A DNA stretch of 64,000 bases. Source: Kordia sp. TARA_039_SRF (GTDB taxonomy: Bacteria > Bacteroidota > Bacteroidia > Flavobacteriales > Flavobacteriaceae). Below, one piece after another: positions 20,510 through 28,731 of the stretch. Below the pieces are notes generated by a model. That model was not told where the DNA came from, searched no databases, and worked only from the letters and a program-made list of their open reading frames with translations. Made by a program: the position numbers and the translations under genes. Where the stretch lies: the NCBI GenBank assembly GCA_006383075.2, contig SMNH02000004.1:248001-312000 (forward strand), read 5' to 3'. Every line of letters begins with the position of its first letter. Position 1 is the stretch's first letter.

Positions 20510-21799
20510 ATGCCTAATACAACCAATAATCCCAACCGAAAAACATGGCTAGAAGTTGCTCCCGATAGTGACTTTCCTATACAAAATATACCTTTTGGCG
20601 TTTTCCTTACTAGAGATGATGTCATTACCATTGGAACGCGAATTGGCGATTATGCCATCGATTTAGGAGCCTTGCATCAATTAGGATATTTTGATGGAAT
20701 TCCACTGACCGATGATATTTTTTTACAAGACAGTTTAAACGATTTTATTTCTGACGGAAAGAAAACGTGGCGCTTGGTTCGCAATCGCATTGGTGATATT
20801 TTCGATGCTGGTAATGCTGCTTTGCGCGATCATGCAGAACATAGAAACCGTGTTATTTTTACTTTAAACGAGATTGAAATGCAATTGCCTGTGCAGATTG
20901 GCGATTATACCGACTTTTACTCAAGTATAGAACACGCAACGAATGTTGGAAAGATGTTTCGCGGTGAAGAAAATGCTTTGATGCCAAACTGGTTGCACAT
21001 TCCGGTAGGCTATCACGGTAGAAGTTCGTCTATCATTCCTTCAGGTATTCCAATTCACCGTCCGCAAGGACAAACCTTGCCTGCTGGTGCAGATACGCCT
21101 GTGTTTGGACCTTCAAAACGTGTTGATTTTGAGTTGGAAATGGCATTTATTACGACAGATGCAAATCATTTAGGAGAACCGATTCCTATTGAAGAAGCTG
21201 AAGATTATATTTTTGGCTTGGTCTTGTTTAATGATTGGAGTGCGCGCGATATTCAAAAGTGGGAATATGTGCCGTTAGGACCATTCTTAGGAAAGAGTTT
21301 TGCCTCTTCTATTTCGCCTTGGATTGTTACCTTAGATGCTTTAGAGCCTTTTAGAGTAGAATCGCCAAAACCACTAAAGCCACAAATGGAATATTTACAA
21401 TATACAGGAAAGAAAAGCTACGACGTGAATTTAGAAGTAGGAATTACGCCTGAAAACGGTGAAGAAACCATTGTGTCGCGTTCTAATTTTAAATATATGT
21501 ATTGGAACATGGCGCAGCAATTAGCGCATCACACGGTAAATGGTTGTCCTGTAAATTCGGGAGATATGATGGGAAGTGGAACACTTTCTGGAAAAACACC
21601 TGATTCGTATGGTTCAATGTTGGAATTGTCTTGGGCTGGAAAAAATCCTGTGAAATTAAAAGACGGTTCTGAACGTACCTTTATTGAAGATGGTGATACG
21701 GTAACTATGCGTGGACACTGTAAAAACGAGCATGTACGTATCGGTTTTGGAGAAGTAAGTTCAAAATTATTGCCTATTTTTCAACCGAAAAAGAAGTAA
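20510..21799 (+). CDS. fahA: Fumarylacetoacetase
   Basis: A 429 aa enzyme for the last step of tyrosine and homogentisate breakdown, hydrolysing fumarylacetoacetate to fumarate and acetoacetate. Full length, with an N-terminal SH3-like part (IPFGVFLTRDD, IGDYAIDLGAL). The catalytic FAH fold follows: DYTDFYSSIEHATNVGKMFR with metal-binding Asp, the HIPVGYHGRSSSI stretch with catalytic His, DFELEMAFI, FNDWSARDIQKWEYVPLGPF and GSGTLSGKTPDSYGSMLEL. No other tyrosine-catabolic gene is adjacent. It is followed by a clear terminator. Confidence 0.95.
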   Translation: MPNTTNNPNRKTWLEVAPDSDFPIQNIPFGVFLTRDDVITIGTRIGDYAIDLGALHQLGYFDGIPLTDDIFLQDSLNDFISDGKKTWRLVRNRIGDIFDAGNAALRDHAEHRNRVIFTLNEIEMQLPVQIGDYTDFYSSIEHATNVGKMFRGEENALMPNWLHIPVGYHGRSSSIIPSGIPIHRPQGQTLPAGADTPVFGPSKRVDFELEMAFITTDANHLGEPIPIEEAEDYIFGLVLFNDWSARDIQKWEYVPLGPFLGKSFASSISPWIVTLDALEPFRVESPKPLKPQMEYLQYTGKKSYDVNLEVGITPENGEETIVSRSNFKYMYWNMAQQLAHHTVNGCPVNSGDMMGSGTLSGKTPDSYGSMLELSWAGKNPVKLKDGSERTFIEDGDTVTMRGHCKNEHVRIGFGEVSSKLLPIFQPKKK

Positions 21800-21822
21800 T
21801 TATTTTTAAATATATCATAAAG

Positions 21823-21855
21823 AGCATCAGCAGTTTTGTTGGTGCTTTTTTTGTT
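21823..21855 (+). terminator. Terminator after fumarylacetoacetase
   Basis: AGCATCA (21823-21829) pairs with TGGTGCT (21840-21846, one wobble) and is followed by a run of seven T. Confidence 0.75.
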
Positions 21856-21895
21856 TTTTTGATTGAAAGATTCAATGATTGAAAGACTTTCTGTT

Positions 21896-22663
21896 TTACA
21901 CTAAATAAATAGCAGCAATTGAGAGTAAAATGACACCATATACAAGCGTAAAGGTTTTTCCTGAGGTTTTGCTTCCCATTTTGGCACCGAAGAAGTTTGC
22001 GATGAAGTAGGTTCCAAATAGAATTCCGACCAATTGCCAATCGACAGGATTTTCAAAGTTGTATTTTAAAAACGCACCATAACTTACTGGCGGAATTAGA
22101 ATTGCCAAACTCAGTGCGCGTGCATATTCCTTTTTTAGCTTAAAAATTCCTATCAAAATTGGCACCATTAACACGCCTGCGCCAATTCCGAACAATCCAC
22201 CTAAAATTCCCGTGCACGCTGCTAAAATTCCTATCCAATAGACAGAAATATAATCTTTGTGTGGTTCTTTCGCGTTCTTTTGAATCAACGATTTGAATTG
22301 CAACAACGCAATGATGATTAACAACACAGCGAAGTAATATTTTAAACTGGTTTCACCAATGTAAAACGCAAAGACAGCTCCAAAATACGAGCAGATACAA
22401 TAAGAAATTACGCCGACGACAATATTCAGCCATTGCCGTTTTACATACGGATAGAGCGACATCACGCCGAGCAAACTCATTGGACCAAGCATCATAGTCA
22501 ATACATTTCCCTGTGCAGCCAATTGTGACATTCCGCAGTATAAGACCAGAAACGATACCAAAAACGGTCCGCCACCAATTCCTGCAAATCCACCAATATA
22601 ACCAACAGCGAGTCCGAGAAGTATGTAGATGTAAATATCACACATGTAAAAAATTTTCCGCAA
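21896..22663 (-). CDS. TauE/SafE family sulfite/organosulfonate exporter
   Basis: A 255 aa membrane permease with about eight helices. The first helix carries the family signature GYIGGFAGIGGGPFLVSFLV (residues ~20-40). The internal repeat shows the matching GILGGLFGIGAGVLMVPIL (~152-170). The family exports sulfite, sulfoacetate or related anions, but the substrate cannot be assigned. The start may instead be the ATG at 22645 (MCDIYIYILLGLAVG), which puts the first helix close to the N-terminus as in most homologues. Transcribed toward the fumarylacetoacetase terminator. Confidence 0.8.
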   Translation of the reverse strand: MRKIFYMCDIYIYILLGLAVGYIGGFAGIGGGPFLVSFLVLYCGMSQLAAQGNVLTMMLGPMSLLGVMSLYPYVKRQWLNIVVGVISYCICSYFGAVFAFYIGETSLKYYFAVLLIIIALLQFKSLIQKNAKEPHKDYISVYWIGILAACTGILGGLFGIGAGVLMVPILIGIFKLKKEYARALSLAILIPPVSYGAFLKYNFENPVDWQLVGILFGTYFIANFFGAKMGSKTSGKTFTLVYGVILLSIAAIYLV

Positions 22664-22745
22664 TGTACTAAAAGTTTAGTTTTTGATTGTAGAAGATGGA
22701 AAATCATTCACAAATGGTGACTTCTCTTGTTTCAGCATACATTTC

Positions 22746-22783
22746 ATAAAAAAACAACTCCAAACCGAAGTCTGGAGTTGTAC
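22746..22783 (-). terminator. Terminator of the RiPP precursor array
   Basis: On the minus strand ACAACTCCA pairs with TGGAGTTGT around a 10-nt loop (22755-22782). It is followed by seven T. It lies 25 bp beyond the last precursor gene. Confidence 0.85.
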
Positions 22784-22807
22784 CTTTAATTTGGATTAGA
22801 GAATTAA

Positions 22808-22987
22808 TTAATACGCGCAATATGCACTCATTGTACATTCTAAAGGATTAATCGTAGCACACAACACTGCCAATACAGACGTCGAAATGGTCGATCCTCC
22901 TTTTACAGCTTCTACTTTTTTGTCGTTAAGCTGTGCAATGGTTGCTCTTTTAATCTGTAATGATGATTTTTTGATTTGTTTTTTCAT
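22808..22987 (-). CDS. GG-leader RiPP precursor peptide (59 aa)
   Basis: A 59 aa precursor shorter than usual gene-finding cut-offs. It starts MKKQIKKSSLQIKRATIAQL and has a leader ending in the double-glycine site VKGG (about residues 28-31). The 28-residue core is rich in Ser, Thr and Cys: STISTSV, a first Cys at about 43, then Cys51 and Cys57 near the end. The leader pattern (basic start, L-x-I-K, hydrophobic I.xLN, then GG) fits the Bacteroidota class I lanthipeptide-like family. It starts 31 bp after the 64 aa precursor and lacks its own upstream element, so it is probably in the same transcript. No maturation enzymes are in the window. Confidence 0.75.
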   Translation of the reverse strand: MKKQIKKSSLQIKRATIAQLNDKKVEAVKGGSTISTSVLAVLCATINPLECTMSAYCAY

Positions 22988-23018
22988 AATCTTTTGGTTT
23001 TAATGATTTGCAATTACC

Positions 23019-23213
23019 TTACACTGGACACGTACGATATGTTTCTGTGAACGTGCATGAACGGTCGGTGATTAAACATAAATACGGAATAAAAGTCGGA
23101 CATAACTGCGGAACTGCCGATCCTCCTTTAAGCATGTTTAATTCTTTATTTGACAAGCTAGCAATGCTTGATTTGTTGATTTTTAACGTTTTTTCAATTT
23201 TTTGTTTTTTCAT
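23019..23213 (-). CDS. GG-leader RiPP precursor peptide (64 aa)
   Basis: A 64 aa precursor. The leader MKKQKIEKTLKINKSSIASL continues to LNMLKGG, giving a predicted cut after residue ~31. The ~33-residue core holds four Cys (LCPT, LCLI, SCTF, TCPV) and several Thr/Ser, suitable for lanthionine or other thioether/disulfide formation. The leader resembles those of its two neighbours, with the same lysine-rich N-terminus, L.I/KK motif and GG. A 34-bp conserved element lies 21 bp upstream of the start. Product activity is unknown. Confidence 0.75.
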   Translation of the reverse strand: MKKQKIEKTLKINKSSIASLSNKELNMLKGGSAVPQLCPTFIPYLCLITDRSCTFTETYRTCPV

Positions 23214-23234
23214 GATGATGTAATTAAAAATTTA

Positions 23235-23268
23235 TGCCTACTCGTAAGTTTTTCGGCTTCCACTTTTG
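23235..23268 (-). promoter_or_regulatory. Conserved upstream element of the RiPP array, copy 1
   Basis: On the minus strand this reads GGAAGCCGAAAAACT, a few variable bases, then GAGTAGGCA. It closely matches 23495-23529. In both cases the element ends exactly 21 bp before the precursor ATG. GCC/GGC at its ends could form a short stem. It may be a 5' leader RNA or regulator site. Confidence 0.6.
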
Positions 23269-23275
23269 TTGGTGA

Positions 23276-23473
23276 CTAGCATGTGGTGTTTGGACACTGA
23301 TAGCAATTGGTGTACAGTGCAGTAACACAGTCTTGCGTACAATCTTCCGTTTCACAATGCAGTCTGTCAGCAGATTCAATTCCGATAGTTCCTCCTTTTA
23401 ATTTTGAACCGTTAAAATTTGAAATCACTGACTTTTTAAATAGCAAATTTGATTTGAATTCTCGTTTTTTCAT
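23276..23473 (-). CDS. GG-leader RiPP precursor peptide, Cys-rich (65 aa)
   Basis: I chose the internal ATG at 23473 (65 aa) over 23485, because it begins with the same MKK-basic pattern and places the conserved upstream element at the same distance as in the neighbouring gene. The leader carries LLFKKSVISNFNGSKLKGG and ends in GG at about residue 28. The core of ~37 residues has six Cys (LHCETEDCTQDC, NCYQCPN, final TTC) and many Thr. It is the first of three precursors in the array. Confidence 0.75.
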   Translation of the reverse strand: MKKREFKSNLLFKKSVISNFNGSKLKGGTIGIESADRLHCETEDCTQDCVTALYTNCYQCPNTTC

Positions 23474-23494
23474 GATGAAATACATTTATAGTAG

Positions 23495-23529
23495 TGCCTA
23501 CTCTATTAGTTTTTCGGCTTCCCCTTTTT
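23495..23529 (-). promoter_or_regulatory. Conserved upstream element of the RiPP array, copy 2
   Basis: Minus-strand GGAAGCCGAAAAACT then AATAGAGTAGGCA, the partner of 23235-23268. The long shared run and equal spacing to the start argue for function rather than chance. Confidence 0.6.
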
Positions 23530-23530
23530 G

Positions 23531-23548
23531 AATAAATGGCCGTTTATT
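23531..23548. promoter_or_regulatory. Imperfect palindrome upstream of the RiPP array
   Basis: AATAAATGGCCGTTTATT is symmetric except for one base pair. It lies immediately upstream of element copy 2 and could be an operator. The evidence is symmetry only. Confidence 0.25.
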
Positions 23549-23759
23549 TCTATCCTAAAGGAAGTAAGAAAAGTTTGTAAAAACATCTTTACCGATAAAG
23601 GTTAACAAAATTGAATGGTCGCTTATTTTGATAAAAAGAGCCATCGCTTTTATGGTGTATGATGCGCAGACTATTAAAAAAGTTCTTTAAAAGTCAGTTC
23701 ATTTTTGTTAGTTTGGTATCCAAATTGTACATCCCTGTAAAAGTTAACACCTATAGCGT

Positions 23760-24953
23760 ATGAAAAAAGTACTACTCTTTGCTTCTATCACACTGTTTTT
23801 AATAGCTTGTAGCAGTGTAAAGAAAACTCAAGAAGCCTTAAATACAGGAAATTATGATGTGGTCATTCGCAATGCCATTGACCAATTAAAGAAGAATAAA
23901 ACTCGCAAACGAAAACAGCAATTTGTGTATTTGTTGGAAAGTGCTTTTGCGAAAGCTGCCGAACGCGATTTGTCTGAAATAAAATTTTTAAAGAAAGAAA
24001 ACAATCCTGCGCAATTGGAAGACATTTACAATCTTTATAATACGCTAGAAAATAGACAAAATTTGATAAAACCGCTTTTGCCGTTGCCGTTGTTGGATGA
24101 AAATAGAAATGCGCGATTTAAGTTTCAAGATTATTCTGATGAAATTATTACCACGAAAAATAAACTCGCTGCCCATTTATATAACAAAGCATCTGCGCTG
24201 ATGAATCAAAATTCGGCAAGTAAATTTGTGTACCGACAAGCTTTTGACGATTTACGCTTTATCGATGAAATTTCTCCAAATTATAAAAATGTGCGTCAAC
24301 TTATGGAAGAAGCACAAGCGAAAGGTGTCGATTTTGTGTTAGTAACGCTTCAAAATACTTCGGATAAAGTCATTCCGAAACGTTTGGAAGACGATTTATT
24401 AAATTTCAACACTTACGGTTTGAACGATATTTGGACGATTTACCACGGCAATGAAGTTGAAAATATTAATTATGATTTTGGCTTACTGTTGGAGTTTAGA
24501 GACATTCAAGTATCGCCTGAACAGATTCGTGAGCGACAAATCATTAAGGAAAAAGAAATTAAAGATGGTTGGGAATATGCTTTAGATGCTAATGGAAATG
24601 TACGCAAAGACAGCTTAGGCAATGATATTAAGGTTGATAAATTTAAAACGATTCGTTGTGAACTTTATGAATTCACACAATTCAAAGCCGCAAAAGTGGA
24701 TGGACAAGTGAAGTATGTCGATTACAAAACCCAGCAATTAATTGAAACATTTCCTATCAGCACAGAATTTATTTTTGAACACCAATACGCCGATTTCGAT
24801 GGTGACCGTAGAGCGTTGGGCAACGAATTCAGAGATTTAATCACCGCTAGAGCCTTGCCTTTTCCTAGCAATGAACAAATGATTTATGGTTCAGGAGAAG
24901 ATATCAAAGCACGACTCAAAGCCATTTTGACACGGAATCGTTTTAGGAGATAG
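23760..24953 (+). CDS. Lipoprotein with TPR-like helical N-terminal region
   Basis: A 397 aa lipoprotein, signal ending LIACSS (Cys17). Residues ~25-190 are helical with tetratricopeptide-like spacing (ALNTGNYDVVIRNAIDQLKKN, FVYLLESAFAKAAERDLSEI). The second half (residues ~200-390) is a mixed domain with FVLVTLQNTSDKVIPKRLEDDLL and a WEYALDANGNVRKDSLGND turn. No enzymatic motif was recognised. It is a monocistronic gene upstream of a convergent pair of hydrolases. Function unknown. Confidence 0.65.
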   Translation: MKKVLLFASITLFLIACSSVKKTQEALNTGNYDVVIRNAIDQLKKNKTRKRKQQFVYLLESAFAKAAERDLSEIKFLKKENNPAQLEDIYNLYNTLENRQNLIKPLLPLPLLDENRNARFKFQDYSDEIITTKNKLAAHLYNKASALMNQNSASKFVYRQAFDDLRFIDEISPNYKNVRQLMEEAQAKGVDFVLVTLQNTSDKVIPKRLEDDLLNFNTYGLNDIWTIYHGNEVENINYDFGLLLEFRDIQVSPEQIRERQIIKEKEIKDGWEYALDANGNVRKDSLGNDIKVDKFKTIRCELYEFTQFKAAKVDGQVKYVDYKTQQLIETFPISTEFIFEHQYADFDGDRRALGNEFRDLITARALPFPSNEQMIYGSGEDIKARLKAILTRNRFRR

Positions 24954-24995
24954 ATTTTTTTTGGGTTTTGGGTGTTTGGTGTTGGGTTTTTGGTT

Positions 24996-25796
24996 TTACT
25001 GAAAAATGGTATCTAGTACTTTAAAATAATCTTCAAAGCTTATCAAATCGTTGTGTGCGCCGTTTTGGATGGTGTAGAATTGTTTGTTGTCGCTATTTGA
25101 TTTTTTATAGAGTTTTTGACCGTGTTTATACGGCACGACAGCATCTTGCGTTCCGTGAATGATATGCGTTGGCATTTCGATATGTTGCACGTTTTGAATA
25201 TTTTGGAACGGAAATCGCAACAACCATTTTAGTGGTAAAAACCAAAAACGCTGCTTTCCAATATCGTACACACTCGTAAAGGTAGATTCTAAGAGTAATT
25301 GCTTCGCGTTGCGCTGCGTTGCTGTGTGCGTCGCAAAAGCGCCACCAAGTGAGCGACCGAAAATGGTAATATTTTCTTCGGAAAATTTTTCACGTGCGTA
25401 ATCATAAAATAACAATGCATCTGCCAGCATTTGTGCATGACTTCGTTTTCCCAAACTTTTCCCGTAACCGCGATAATCCATAATGACCACATCATGTTGA
25501 TATTTTGTAGCTAAAGTTTCTGCCCATTCTCCCCAATAATCTAGTGTACGCGCATTTCCGTGAAAATATAAAATAACGCCTTTAGGTTGTTCTTGTTGGT
25601 AATGCAATCCGTGTATAATAGCATCATCGGACGCTTTTAAATACAATTCTTCAAAAGGTATCGACGACGTAAATACGTGATCTTGCGGCAGTGTTTCGCT
25701 TCGGAATATTATTTTTTCTTGAAATGCAGTTATCATACAAATGAGCAACAAATATACGGCAATGACGGCAATACTAACACGTTTTAGAATCTTCAT
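24996..25796 (-). CDS. Membrane-anchored alpha/beta hydrolase
   Basis: A 266 aa serine hydrolase of the 'YfhR/BEM46' type. An N-terminal helix (VSIAVIAVYLLLICMITAF) anchors it, with the hydrolase domain after it. Landmarks: oxyanion motif YFHGNARTLDYW (~76-87), DYRGYGKS, nucleophile elbow GRSLGGAF with Ser about 149, acid in IIHGTQDAVVPY and His in NGAHNDL near the end. Substrate unknown. It starts immediately after the stop of a homologous gene, so the two are tandem duplicates in one operon. Confidence 0.8.
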   Translation of the reverse strand: MKILKRVSIAVIAVYLLLICMITAFQEKIIFRSETLPQDHVFTSSIPFEELYLKASDDAIIHGLHYQQEQPKGVILYFHGNARTLDYWGEWAETLATKYQHDVVIMDYRGYGKSLGKRSHAQMLADALLFYDYAREKFSEENITIFGRSLGGAFATHTATQRNAKQLLLESTFTSVYDIGKQRFWFLPLKWLLRFPFQNIQNVQHIEMPTHIIHGTQDAVVPYKHGQKLYKKSNSDNKQFYTIQNGAHNDLISFEDYFKVLDTIFQ

Positions 25797-26657
25797 TTAA
25801 GCTTTTTTTCTTCTAAAATTCAAACTAGAGTTTTTCGGGTCAATTTCTTTGGGCAATTCCGAATGTAGAATTTCTTCCAAGAAACGATGATACTGCGGAA
25901 ACGTGTGCAAATTGTTATGTCCACCATCAATCACAGGATACAAACGTGTCCATGTCGGATTGATTTTAGAGAGTTTTACGCTCGTTTTAAACGGAATCAG
26001 TTTATCACTAGTACCGTGAATGATTTTTATTGGACATTTTACATATTCAATCCAACGATAGGTTTTCACAGGAAATCGTAAAATGAGCGACATCGGCATG
26101 ATAGGCAAAAAGCGTTTGGTAATATGTTTGACACTGTAATACGGCGCATCTAAAATCAGCAATCGCGGATTGTTGCTAGAAGCAAGTTTGGTAGCAAAAC
26201 CTGAGCCTAAGGAGCGTCCGTAAAGTGTAATATATTGTTCGTCCACTTGCTCTTTCAGTCGATCATAGACGTATTGTAAATCTTTTTTGATGCCTTTTTC
26301 AGTGCGTTTTCCAGTACTTTTTCCATAGCCGCGATAATCTACCATCAACACATCAAATCCGTGACGTGTAAAATCGACAGCAAACTTTCCCCAACCTTTA
26401 ATGCTTCTGGAATTTCCTTTTAAATACAGTACAACTCCTTTCGGTTTGCGGACTTTAAAGTGAATTCCGTTGATGCTCACTCCCGGATCGACTTCAATAT
26501 TATATTCGTCAAAAATTTGGTTTTCGTAGTCAAATTCGAAGTCACTCGGTAGCTTTTCCGCCTTAAAAATAAAGCGTTCTTGCAAAAAGTAGAGAATTAC
26601 ATTTGCAAGAATGTAGAGAATGATAAAAATAAAAATTCCAAGTGCCCAATATGACAT
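25797..26657 (-). CDS. Membrane-anchored alpha/beta hydrolase (tandem paralogue)
   Basis: A 286 aa homologue of the downstream gene: N-terminal helix (LGIFIFIILYILANVILYFL), YLKGNSRSIKGWGKF in place of the usual HG oxyanion motif, DYRGYGKSTGKR, nucleophile elbow GRSLGSGF, acid IIHGTSDKLIPF, His in DGGHNNL. The Lys for His substitution in the oxyanion loop (YLKGN versus YFHGN in the neighbour) is notable. A basic tail (NFRRKKA) closes the protein. It lies 57 bp downstream of the QEGLA peptidase gene. Confidence 0.75.
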   Translation of the reverse strand: MSYWALGIFIFIILYILANVILYFLQERFIFKAEKLPSDFEFDYENQIFDEYNIEVDPGVSINGIHFKVRKPKGVVLYLKGNSRSIKGWGKFAVDFTRHGFDVLMVDYRGYGKSTGKRTEKGIKKDLQYVYDRLKEQVDEQYITLYGRSLGSGFATKLASSNNPRLLILDAPYYSVKHITKRFLPIMPMSLILRFPVKTYRWIEYVKCPIKIIHGTSDKLIPFKTSVKLSKINPTWTRLYPVIDGGHNNLHTFPQYHRFLEEILHSELPKEIDPKNSSLNFRRKKA

Positions 26658-26713
26658 GCCGTGCTAACTTTTAAAACTTTAAGATAGCAAAAGTTTGGGA
26701 ACTCGGTTGAAGT

Positions 26714-27874
26714 CTACTTCAAATTCTCCAAAATAAAATCTACTGTTTTGTTGGTGTTGTCATTTCGCATGTAGGAATCGGTGATGTGTTTGGAATCGAC
26801 TGCATAACCGTTTTCGACAAGTGAATCTATATTTTCTAAATAATCCAAGGCAATTTTTCCACGAAGTAATGGCTTCATGTCCTTGCCCGATTTGTAATAA
26901 TTATAGATTTTTTTTAGTCCTGTGAGATAGAGATAATCCTTTGTAAATCCACCACCACGATGTGCGCGTACAGAAATGTTAAAAGCAGTTTCTCGGTCTA
27001 AATCGTAATTATTGACAAACATTCGAAAAGTTTCTGAAAACGAATACCCTTTTGCCAAACTGTTGACCGCAATGACACGATATGCCAATTCTTTTAAGCG
27101 TTTTACCGTGAGATTATTACTCATATATTCTGAAAATACCGCCAACCCTTCTTGAGTTTCTTCATAGTTTGGAAAACCGTTCGAGAAAATTTTAAGCGGA
27201 TGCAACAATCCGTTCATCGTAGTTACCATGTGTACGCCGATTTCATGATTGGTCAATACGGCGATTTCATTATCCGAAAACGTATGTTTTTCATTGATAA
27301 CCAAGGTTTTGATATTATTCAACACCATAGCAATAGCACTCATATCTTTGGAATATTTGATATGATAACTAAAATCGTATTGTTTGGAATAATCGCGGAA
27401 TAATTGCGCGGTTTCTTCGGCGCTGTATTTTGGTTGAAATTGTTCTTCGGAAGGATCTTCATCTTCAAAATGCAAAATAAACTTCGCGTTTTCTACATCT
27501 TGCTCTTTTGGTGTTCCGAATGAGCGCAAACTGTTGTAGTAAAACTTTCGCTTTGTTCCAATCGTTTGAATGCATTGCACCAATCCCGAATAGGCATATA
27601 TAACATCTTCGTACAACTCGCGAATATTCTCATCTTCTATATATTCAATAGGTTGTGTGATGAGTTGACGGTGCAATTGAAAACGATCAAAATCCATTTT
27701 TGGATATTTGAACTTCGGGTCTTTTAAGTATTTTGACTTGAAGAATTTTTCTTTTTCTTCTTCAATATTTAACGGATTGACATAACTGAGTAATTCAATT
27801 TTTTTAACAACTTCATTGATGTTGTTGTCGATATCAGTAATTACTTTACTGGCTACATTTATATCCTTCATCAT
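26714..27874 (-). CDS. QEGLA-motif (DUF1704/MATCAP-like) zinc peptidase
   Basis: A 386 aa protein of the 'flavohemoglobin expression-modulating QEGLA motif' family, related to metallocarboxypeptidases that remove C-terminal tyrosine. The zinc site is TNHEIGVHMVTTMNG (HExxH-type, about residues 208-222). The diagnostic EETQEGLAVFSEYMSNNL follows ~25 residues later. RAHRGGGFTKD is a further conserved motif. Shorter than some family members that carry an extra N-terminal region. It lies 11 bp after the N-formylglutamate amidohydrolase gene, a pairing known to recur with ATP-grasp ligases in bacteria. Confidence 0.85.
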   Translation of the reverse strand: MMKDINVASKVITDIDNNINEVVKKIELLSYVNPLNIEEEKEKFFKSKYLKDPKFKYPKMDFDRFQLHRQLITQPIEYIEDENIRELYEDVIYAYSGLVQCIQTIGTKRKFYYNSLRSFGTPKEQDVENAKFILHFEDEDPSEEQFQPKYSAEETAQLFRDYSKQYDFSYHIKYSKDMSAIAMVLNNIKTLVINEKHTFSDNEIAVLTNHEIGVHMVTTMNGLLHPLKIFSNGFPNYEETQEGLAVFSEYMSNNLTVKRLKELAYRVIAVNSLAKGYSFSETFRMFVNNYDLDRETAFNISVRAHRGGGFTKDYLYLTGLKKIYNYYKSGKDMKPLLRGKIALDYLENIDSLVENGYAVDSKHITDSYMRNDNTNKTVDFILENLK

Positions 27875-27885
27875 ATATCTTTTTC

Positions 27886-28713
27886 TTAACTATATTGTTG
27901 GTAAAAGTCGTCTGCATGTTGCGGAATACGGGTTTTTAACGCTTCTTCAACCGCAGCAACAACTTCGGGGAACATAATTTGCTCAATTTCGTCGCAATAT
28001 ATCTTTTTTACTTCAGTTGCCAAAACCAAAGTGTTGCTATAATGCTGTGTGATATATTTTAAAAAATAGCCGTTTCCTTGAAAGGTATCGTTGATTTTAG
28101 ACGTGGAAGCAATTCCATTCGGCAATTTGATTTCCGAGAGCATTTTTCGCCACGATTCTATGATACTTCCAAAACGTTCATTATCCACATTAGACGTTCC
28201 TAGATTAAACGTTGGTACTTCGCGTGTCCAGCGTTTCCAATTGTACGAATGCATATCATATACTACGCAAACGCCAAATTTTTCTTCCAACTTGGCAATC
28301 AATGCGTGTACTACTTTGTAAAAATTGGTATGCTTGTCCAGACTTTTCTGTTTCATCGCTTCTGGTAATGGAGAATGCCACAGTTGTTTTCCCCAAGCAT
28401 CTTCGTAAATGGCACTTTCTGGCGCACGATTCAAGTCGTATTCAAAGCGAGAATCCATACCTGCAATTACAATCGGATGCGTTTGTACCATTTCTTTGGT
28501 TGCAGGATCTTCTTCAAACCAACGATCGTATTCCGTGTGCATGCAGTTTTCCCACAATTCGCGTCTAAACTGGTGTCCGTCGTGCACAGCGCCACAGGCA
28601 TACGGCACATATTTGTCTATTTTTATCGTAAATGAATAATCGGAAGCAACGGCTTCAAACAGTTCTTCATTTTGAATGTTGGTTATAATCTGTTCGATGG
28701 TTAGTTTTTTCAT
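27886..28713 (-). CDS. N-formylglutamate amidohydrolase family protein
   Basis: A 275 aa zinc-dependent amidohydrolase of the HutG-type fold. Visible motifs are PYACGAVHDGHQFRREL (~residues 37-53, first metal ligands), IAGMDSRFEYDLNRAPESAIY (~83-103), VYDMHSYNWKRW (~151-162) and the late LATEVKKIYCDE. No histidine-utilisation genes are nearby, so the hutG role is unlikely. The neighbours (QEGLA peptidase, ATP-grasp) point to cleavage of an amide or formyl group on a modified peptide or small molecule, which is inference. Confidence 0.8.
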   Translation of the reverse strand: MKKLTIEQIITNIQNEELFEAVASDYSFTIKIDKYVPYACGAVHDGHQFRRELWENCMHTEYDRWFEEDPATKEMVQTHPIVIAGMDSRFEYDLNRAPESAIYEDAWGKQLWHSPLPEAMKQKSLDKHTNFYKVVHALIAKLEEKFGVCVVYDMHSYNWKRWTREVPTFNLGTSNVDNERFGSIIESWRKMLSEIKLPNGIASTSKINDTFQGNGYFLKYITQHYSNTLVLATEVKKIYCDEIEQIMFPEVVAAVEEALKTRIPQHADDFYQQYS

Positions 28714-28731
28714 ATTCTTTTTTTAGCGTAT

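Noticed and set aside
22700-23760. A full lanthipeptide biosynthetic cluster
   Set aside because: No dehydratase, cyclase, protease or transporter gene adjoins; only precursors are encoded.
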